58,398 nucleotides of DNA from Pseudoselenomonas ruminantium (lineage in GTDB: Bacteria > Bacillota > Negativicutes > Selenomonadales > Selenomonadaceae): contig NZ_FOQK01000005.1 of the NCBI RefSeq assembly GCF_900113715.1, forward strand, positions 94,206 through 152,603. Direction: 5' to 3'. This document shows positions 17,163 to 22,513 of this stretch, piece by piece (the stretch's first letter is position 1; each line of letters opens with the position of its first letter). The position numbers and the translations under genes are program-made. The notes below the pieces were generated by a model, which was not told the DNA's origin, made no database searches, and saw only the letters and a list, made by a program, of their open reading frames with translations.

Positions 17163-18194
17163 TCAAATTTTATGTTTCTTGTATATTTCTTGTGCTAATT
17201 CTCTTATTCTAAAACGTAACTCTTTAGGCTTTGTTATTTCAATGTACTCTCCAAATGACAATGCCCAAAACGACATAGCAGTTTCGTTACATTTCAACCG
17301 GATTAGTAGCCGGGTGTCCTTTTTGTCATCAATTTTAAAATATCCCCAGCCGAACCAATCTACTACGTCTTTTAGGCAATCTTCTTCTATCCAAAACTCA
17401 ATGTCAATGATATCCGATGAAAACATATGTAGACTTTCTAACATAGTTTTGGGAGGATTATAAGCTTTGTCTATATCACGCCAAGTTTTAATACCAGAGG
17501 CCTCCTCCCGTACTAGTGACATTTTATCAATTCTATATGTTGATAAATTCTCATGGGGATCTGTGTTACATAATAGATATAGACGACCACTATAAAGCAT
17601 TATCCGATAAGGGTTTACCAAATACCTCTCCTTGCTTCGTGGATGTAACACTAATTCTTTATTTGAATCGAGTGCAATATCATTGTAGATAAAACTCACC
17701 TTATGATTATTATTTATAGCATCAGTTATGACGGCAATGCTTGCAAGTACTTCTTGATTTGGAGAATTGGGCAATCCTCGCATATCTGCTGAAGTATAGC
17801 TTTTCGTTCGTAGCTGGAATGATTGACTCCCATGTCGAAGAAGCTTACCTATCAGAACTTTTGCATCATTTTCAGGTAAAGAACGAATAGACATTACACT
17901 GTCTATCAGCAGTTTTAATTCCCCATCACTGAATTCTTGTTCTAAATAGTATCCTTTTCCTAGCTTGTCGCATTTTACGATACATCCAAATATATTTTGA
18001 AATTCGTCTGTTTGAAAATTAGTGATATGAGCTGCCAGCGTGCTGCGTGTACAAGTCACTAGATGTTGGCTATTTAGTTTATCAATAATCTGTTTATGTG
18101 TTAATGGGGATTTTTTACTGGAATAGCGACTTAAAATATCAAGAATCTGTATACCCAACATACGTTTATTACCAGGACTAAAAGGTTTCTCCAT
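17163..18194 (-). CDS. WYL-domain transcriptional regulator
   Basis: A 343-residue regulator with an N-terminal winged-helix-like region (LDILSRYSSKKSPLTHKQII and RSTLAAHI) and a central WYL domain (KVSFIYND, NPYRIMLYSGRLYLLC, LSTYRIDKM), followed by a C-terminal WCX-like extension ending at IYKKHKI. WYL proteins bind DNA and a small ligand or nucleic acid and often control defence or mobile-element genes. ATG at 18194 is preferred to the GTG at 18203 because AGAGGTG is better spaced. It is the most likely regulator of the island's paired promoters. Confidence 0.85.
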   Translation of the reverse strand: MEKPFSPGNKRMLGIQILDILSRYSSKKSPLTHKQIIDKLNSQHLVTCTRSTLAAHITNFQTDEFQNIFGCIVKCDKLGKGYYLEQEFSDGELKLLIDSVMSIRSLPENDAKVLIGKLLRHGSQSFQLRTKSYTSADMRGLPNSPNQEVLASIAVITDAINNNHKVSFIYNDIALDSNKELVLHPRSKERYLVNPYRIMLYSGRLYLLCNTDPHENLSTYRIDKMSLVREEASGIKTWRDIDKAYNPPKTMLESLHMFSSDIIDIEFWIEEDCLKDVVDWFGWGYFKIDDKKDTRLLIRLKCNETAMSFWALSFGEYIEITKPKELRFRIRELAQEIYKKHKI

Positions 18195-18269
18195 ATTGTT
18201 CACCTCTAGTTGCGAACATAGTTTCTATATAAATGCTATATAAATCTAAATATTGCGTGCTGATACATG

Positions 18270-18929
18270 TTACTTTAATATATCGTGATGTTTAAATTCT
18301 TTTGATATAAACCTACGCGCTCTTTTATATCCGCTTCTTGATGCATGGTTAAATCCGTATAGAGTCAAATCATTTTTTAGTGTAATATCACGGTATTCAC
18401 TAATACTTTTCTTGTAATATGTTCTACCAACAGTGTAATTTGCGCTAATAGGTATTTTTTTCACCTCTCCTCCATTAATTTCATCTATTGAAGGAAATGC
18501 ATAATATGCCTTTTTGCTAAATGCGCATATAATACTTATGTTTTCTTCGTTGCAAAATTCAAAAACTGCTTTATTATAGTGAGCACGTTTCCCCGGTGTG
18601 TCACCTCCCCCCCATATTAAATAATCGGCTATGTTATTAGAACCTGTCTCACATGATTCTTCTACATAATTAGCAAAATAAACTTTATTGTAGAAGTCAC
18701 TAATTCCATCTCTATTCTTACTATATCCAAATGAAGCAGCTATATTATGGAAAAAGTTCTTCCATCTATCTGTAACTTTATCATTTATTATTAAATCTAC
18801 TATATTACGAGTGATATGCACATTTGCCTCTCCTGGGTTTATATCTTTATCATAATGAGATTCACCAAGAATTAAAATTTTAGGATAGGTTGGATTAGGG
18901 GGACGCCATGCAATTTCTGATATATACAT
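18270..18929 (-). CDS. Uracil-DNA-glycosylase-superfamily-like protein
   Basis: A 219-residue protein with ILILGESHY near the N-terminus, VYFANYVEES in the middle, a CAFSKKAY segment and GFNHASRSGYKRARRF at the C-terminus. This order (Gly-rich strand with a polar triplet, then a late H-A/P-S motif) is that of the UDG fold, but the catalytic residues of known glycosylases are not clearly present. AAGGAGG precedes the ATG. The gene lies between the WYL regulator and the HD gene. Function is unproven. Confidence 0.45.
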   Translation of the reverse strand: MYISEIAWRPPNPTYPKILILGESHYDKDINPGEANVHITRNIVDLIINDKVTDRWKNFFHNIAASFGYSKNRDGISDFYNKVYFANYVEESCETGSNNIADYLIWGGGDTPGKRAHYNKAVFEFCNEENISIICAFSKKAYYAFPSIDEINGGEVKKIPISANYTVGRTYYKKSISEYRDITLKNDLTLYGFNHASRSGYKRARRFISKEFKHHDILK

Positions 18930-18956
18930 ATAAATGCCTCCTTATTATAGGAATAA

Positions 18957-19528
18957 CTATTCTTTTTCATCGACAAAGCAACTCCAACTATCTGCATATT
19001 GTAGTAACAAAGTTAGTTTCTCTTCATGAGTTGCTACACTTCTATTATCCTCTACATATTGGCCATCATGATATGCTATAGCTTGTACTTCCTCTTCCGT
19101 AAGCGGAAAACGTCGTAGAATGAGATATAGACTTCTTAGCGGTACACTAAGATATGTTAATTCGTTGTTAAAACGATAGGGAGGATTGGCTCGATATCCA
19201 TACGCTTTTTGTTTCTCAGTAGGTTCATTTTTATATATTGTGGATGGTCTGGCATCCCTGCTTTACCTAAATCATGTAACAATGCTACAACTACGCAACT
19301 TTCATCACTGATTTCAGGTGCTATTGCTGCCTTTATTTTTAATAGATTTTCCGCCACATTTACGCTATGCTCTAACAAACCACCTTCTATACACAAGTGA
19401 AATCTTGTTGAAGCAGGAGAGGTTAAGTATGATGTTTTAGTTTCTACATAATCCATCAATTCTATAAACTCTTGCCTTCTTATAATCACCTTATCCTTTA
19501 ATTTTTGGTATCGATGCATCAACTCCAT
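18957..19528 (-). pseudogene. HD-domain protein split by a single-base frameshift at an A5 run
   Basis: The intact 5' part (ATG 19528, AGGAGGG upstream) encodes LLEHSVNVAENLLKI and VVALLHDLGKAG, the H...HD metal-binding signature. It then runs out of frame and stops at 19157. One extra A in the A5 run at 19228-19232 opens the -1 frame to TAG at 18957, giving EKQKAYGYRANPPYRF, VPLRSLYLILRRFPLTEEE, QAIAYHDGQYVEDN and LTLLLQYADSW, the usual C-terminal half of this small HD family. The restored length is about 190 residues. Mutation, sequence error or slippage cannot be told apart here. Confidence 0.6.
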
Positions 19529-19582
19529 TTACCAGCCCTCCTATAATTTATTATGTCACCATATATCTTATATTATGTTTTT

Positions 19583-20428
19583 CTATGCGTATGCGGCCCC
19601 AAGCAAAACTCTAACCTCATTACCTATAGTTTTGCTAGTTGACCCCACCCATTCCATAACTGACTCAGGAAAAGTATTATTCACCATCATAATTGATTTT
19701 TCTATGTCTATAATATCCAAAGCAGTGTCCCTACCTTCAATAAATAGGAATACACTTCTTACTTCTTCAACGATAACACGTTTTTTTAATACTTCTAATG
19801 CTGATTGTGTAGCTATCTGTAATGTTTCACTATATGAACTATCTAATTCAGAGTTTTCTATGGCCCATGCAACCTGAAGTAGACCTGAAGACTTTAGGTG
19901 TAAATGCAAATCAGCTAAATCAAATCCACATAAAAGAGGTTTAACTAGAGTACTATTAATGCCTCGAATAATATTATATGCAGCAATGACCTTACCGCTA
20001 TCGTCGGTTGCTAAAGTATCCAGCTCAATAATTACATCAACATGAGAATACAATTCCTTAATAATATCTTTAGACGGTAATGTGTTATTGTAAATACCGA
20101 GTACCAATGCAATGCTCAACCCACAATCTAGAGTCCGTATATAATCACCCAATTGTCTTGTATAATTTAGAGACTTACTATCACCAGCATCTATTATAAG
20201 AAAGCACACATGAATGTCATTTATAATCTCTTTGATTACACTGGAATTTAAGTCTACATTTGTTGATATAAAATTGAATTGACTTATTTTCAATCCATAT
20301 TCAAACATCTCATTCCAATCACGCACATCCGTTTCTTCAAGGGTCATGAGCTCTTTTATCTTTTCTAAATACCTATGTGTATTCGCACCTATTGCAACTA
20401 CTGAAGTAATAGCTTCTTTTTCATTCAC
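19583..20428 (-). CDS. Degenerate FtsZ/tubulin-like protein lacking the GTP-binding loops
   Basis: A 281-residue protein. Its second half aligns with the FtsZ C-terminal domain: the T7-like FDLADLHLHLKSSG (FtsZ: DFADIRTML), then VFLFIEGRDTALDIIDIEK in place of the FtsZ strand IIFNVTAGESLELYAVNEA, ending GNEVRVLLGAAY where FtsZ has KVRTMLIASGF. In the N-terminal half the fold-related strands remain, but the GGGG entry loop reads IGANTH and the GGGTGTG loop is replaced by AGDSKSLN. It probably cannot bind GTP yet keeps the two aspartates of the T7 loop. The start is GTG with GGAGG. It lies 315 bp after the ftsZ-like gene. Confidence 0.6.
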   Translation of the reverse strand: MNEKEAITSVVAIGANTHRYLEKIKELMTLEETDVRDWNEMFEYGLKISQFNFISTNVDLNSSVIKEIINDIHVCFLIIDAGDSKSLNYTRQLGDYIRTLDCGLSIALVLGIYNNTLPSKDIIKELYSHVDVIIELDTLATDDSGKVIAAYNIIRGINSTLVKPLLCGFDLADLHLHLKSSGLLQVAWAIENSELDSSYSETLQIATQSALEVLKKRVIVEEVRSVFLFIEGRDTALDIIDIEKSIMMVNNTFPESVMEWVGSTSKTIGNEVRVLLGAAYA

Positions 20429-20663
20429 CTATATCCCTCCTAGCATCATTACCTTCTACGGTGAACAACTGTCTTGCCCAAGCACCTTGAATCCCCCATC
20501 CCTTGTGGTCATGGGAATTTATCCATTGATAATTAATCTTTTCTCGTTTATGTTAGCTTATTTCCCCATTGCTTTGCCGATTCCTTCTTAATTTCCAATT
20601 ATAATAAATTTTTCCATTATGTGTATCTATGCTATCCTTATTGTTTTTCCGTGCAGTTGACAT
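20421..20663 (-). pseudogene. Small gene between the two ftsZ-like genes, interrupted by in-frame TAA
   Basis: From ATG at 20663 the frame encodes MSTARKNNKDSIDTHNG and GKIYYNWKLRRNRQ, meets TAA at 20553-20555, then stays open for 43 more codons (INSHDHKGWGIQGAW, RQLFTVEGNDARRD) and stops with TGA at 20421, overlapping the GTG start of the downstream gene by 8 nt. That overlap supports the second half being genuine coding sequence. The start is uncertain: a better ribosome binding site (GAGGTGG) belongs to a neighbouring frame. The family is unknown. Confidence 0.4.
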
Positions 20664-20743
20664 GTCTACCCATGATGTCCACCTCTGTTTTCATAGATAA
20701 TCGTATTTTTTATAAAATCCAACTGATGTCAAACAATGCATTT

Positions 20744-21706
20744 TTACTCAAAACCCGAAGCAATCAGCATTGTCCTAACCTTCGTGTCCATTTCATTGTC
20801 GATAACAGTACCAAAGAATATTTCTGTTTCTTCATTCTGTGTTTGTTCATGCAGATACTCCGCGGCTTCATTAACAGCATATAGCTCAAGACTTTCACCT
20901 GCTGTAACGTTGAAGATAATGGACTTAGCGCCTTTCAGACTATGGTTAAAGAATGGACTGTTAATTGTTTCTTGCAACGCCTCGATGACAGAACCGTCTT
21001 CACTTTCACCAATACCCAGAATTGCATCTGATTTGCTGCTACTGCGAAGCATAGTTCGGATATCGGCAAAATCAGTATTGATGTCCCCAAAATCTAATAT
21101 CAAATCAACGATTAACTTAATACCTTGGCGCAAAACACTGTCCGCTTCGTGAAATGCTGCATTTAGACTCATCTTCATAATCTTGGGTGTCAGGAGGCGG
21201 TCATTTTCTATGACAATTAGGGCATCCATCTTGTCCTTGATTTTAGCCAGCCCTTCTTTGGCCGTCCGGTGGCGTTTTCCTCCTTCAAAGGTGAACGGCA
21301 TGGTAACTATACCTATACAAAGTATGCCCATTTCTTTAATTATTTCCGCAATGACAGACATTGCACCAGTACCTGCGCCTCCCCCCAGTCCTGCTGTCAA
21401 GAATACTATGTCAGTTTCTCGAAATGCATCCCTAAGTATTTCAATGTCGTCACGGGCTGCCTTCTCTCCTAGCTTCGGGTCCCCTCCAGTGCCATAATCG
21501 TTTGTTACATTCCTACCAATCTGGATAGTTCTAGCCCCACATTTCTGTGCATATCGCAGTGATCTTGCATCGGTATTAATGGCAATCAGTTCCTGATTAG
21601 TGATATTATCCTCTATAAGTCGCTCAAGTGCACTGATTCCTGCACCACCTATGCCAATGATTTTCATTCTAATTTCAGGCGATTTTATATCTGCTTTATT
21701 GTCCAT
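20744..21706 (-). CDS. FtsZ paralogue without C-terminal linker and tail
   Basis: The 320-residue protein covers both FtsZ domains: MKIIGIGGAG entry, ELIAINTDARSL, the tubulin signature LGGGAGTGAM (first Thr of GGGTGTG replaced by Ala), VTMPFTFEG, RLLTPKIMKMSL, and the catalytic T7 loop INTDFADIRTML with both aspartates. It ends at IASGFE, exactly where chromosomal FtsZ starts its variable linker and the conserved tail that binds FtsA, ZapD or SepF. So it may polymerise with GTP but should not be anchored in the normal way. TTTGGAGG lies before the ATG. This is unlikely to be the cell's own ftsZ, which normally sits in the dcw cluster. Confidence 0.88.
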   Translation of the reverse strand: MDNKADIKSPEIRMKIIGIGGAGISALERLIEDNITNQELIAINTDARSLRYAQKCGARTIQIGRNVTNDYGTGGDPKLGEKAARDDIEILRDAFRETDIVFLTAGLGGGAGTGAMSVIAEIIKEMGILCIGIVTMPFTFEGGKRHRTAKEGLAKIKDKMDALIVIENDRLLTPKIMKMSLNAAFHEADSVLRQGIKLIVDLILDFGDINTDFADIRTMLRSSSKSDAILGIGESEDGSVIEALQETINSPFFNHSLKGAKSIIFNVTAGESLELYAVNEAAEYLHEQTQNEETEIFFGTVIDNEMDTKVRTMLIASGFE

Positions 21707-21758
21707 TAGGCAACCTCCAAAAGTTTTGCAATGGTACTTTATCTAATTCTATGCCTTC

Positions 21759-21793
21759 ATTATATAAATAAGCATGTATAAAAAATTGCACAT
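21759..21793 (-). promoter_or_regulatory. Island promoter/operator upstream of the ftsZ-like operon
   Basis: On the minus strand the block begins ATGTGCAATTTTTTATACATG and ends TATATAAT, with the -10 TATAAT at 21759-21764. Aligned without gaps to the 35-bp block at 16276-16310 it matches at the ATGT, TTTT, ACATG and TATATAAT positions. This suggests one regulator for both operons. Confidence 0.5.
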
Positions 21794-21894
21794 CCCTCAA
21801 AATATTGTTATCAGCTTTAGCTTGAGTTGTAATGTTCTACAAAAACGGCAATAAGCGCCATATCACGTTGGACACCAATAGAATATTAAATCAC

Positions 21895-21940
21895 AAAACG
21901 CCCCAACCTACACCGAATGATATAGGTCGGAGCGTCTTTC
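21895..21940 (-). terminator. Bidirectional terminator next to the 21940-22182 ORF
   Basis: GACGCTCCGACCTATA pairs imperfectly with TGTAGGTTGGGGCGTTTT across a loop. T runs exist on both strands, so it could end transcription either way. On the minus strand it directly follows the small gene. Confidence 0.65.
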
Positions 21941-22182
21941 TATCTGCTGATGGCCGTGTCGGCCTTCTTGGCAGCCTCTTGTGCTTTACCTTTCACCACG
22001 GCCACAGTACAGGCAAAAACACTTGCTAGACCTGTATAGCTGTGGAGCAGTGGTTCTCCGCAGGGAATGTACTCATCTGGGCTACTACATTCTATATAGT
22101 CCCGAATGGCAGTAAATTTTTGGAAGTCCTCTTCTAGGTTTTTCATTACATCGTCTGAAGTTGTCAATAATAGTTGACACAT
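21940..22182 (-). CDS. Small protein, 5' end disturbed by an IS remnant
   Basis: The frame encodes up to 80 residues. The convincing part starts at Met13 (22146): KNLEEDFQKFTAIRDYIE, then YTGLASVFACTVAVVKG and a polar, Ala/Lys-rich C-terminus. The upstream ATG at 22182 lies inside the terminal repeat of the adjacent IS remnant, and neither start has a good ribosome binding site. The original start may therefore have been removed by the IS. The family is unknown. GC content is higher than in the island core. Confidence 0.4.
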   Translation of the reverse strand: MCQLLLTTSDDVMKNLEEDFQKFTAIRDYIECSSPDEYIPCGEPLLHSYTGLASVFACTVAVVKGKAQEAAKKADTAISR

Positions 22183-22431
22183 TTTTTACAAAAAATTCTT
22201 TTTATGCCACTGTCTGAAGAGAATCGTAATATCTATGCAGCTTTACCTTTGGAGGCATTCCGCCTATGGCTGAGCAGATACGGCGATTATTCCAGTAGGA
22301 TTCATAATATCGCCAGATAAGGCTCTTTACCTCAGTGGCGGTCATCTTGGTGGTATCATATCGGCCATAGTTTACCATCCTTTTCAATTCAGCATTTTAT
22401 ATACTGAGTGATTATTTTATATCTGTCAACT
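22172..22431 (-). mobile_element. IS3-family remnant (about 260 bp) with terminal inverted repeats
   Basis: AGTTGACA at 22172-22179 and TGTCAACT at 22424-22431 are inverted repeats. Between them lies only the C-terminal part of an IS3-family transposase. The 5' nine-tenths of the element is gone, so it cannot move by itself. Confidence 0.55.
22202..22396 (-). pseudogene. IS3-family transposase (OrfB) C-terminal remnant
   Basis: About 65 codons encode NAELKRMVNYGRYDTTKM, then WRYYESYWNNRRICSAIGG and a final YYDSLQTVA, the typical end of an IS3-group integrase-domain transposase. The frame is closed upstream by TAA at 22397, so the catalytic DDE residues are missing. Confidence 0.7.
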
Positions 22432-22446
22432 AAAAGTGTACTACAT

Positions 22447-22457
22447 CGCTTTTAGTA
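22447..22457 (+). repeat. Right copy of the direct repeat flanking the island
   Basis: CGCTTTTAGTA, same orientation as at 11882-11892, and again followed within a few bases by CACAAAA or ACAAAA. It lies between the IS remnant and the terminator of the U32 gene, where base composition returns to that of the chromosome. Confidence 0.4.
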
Positions 22458-22473
22458 TGCTCACAAAAAATAG

Positions 22474-22510
22474 AAGGCAAGAACCCGCATAAATAAAGGG
22501 CTCTTGCCTT
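22474..22510 (-). terminator. Terminator of the large U32 gene
   Basis: AAGGCAAGAGCCC pairs with GGGTTCTTGCCTT, 13 bp with one G-T pair, followed on the minus strand by CTATTTTTT. It lies 4 bp past the stop codon. Confidence 0.85.
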
Positions 22511-22513
22511 TTG

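Noticed and set aside
20744-21706. Native chromosomal ftsZ
   Set aside because: It lacks the C-terminal tail, lies outside any dcw context, is AT-rich unlike the core genes, and is followed by a degenerate FtsZ-like gene.
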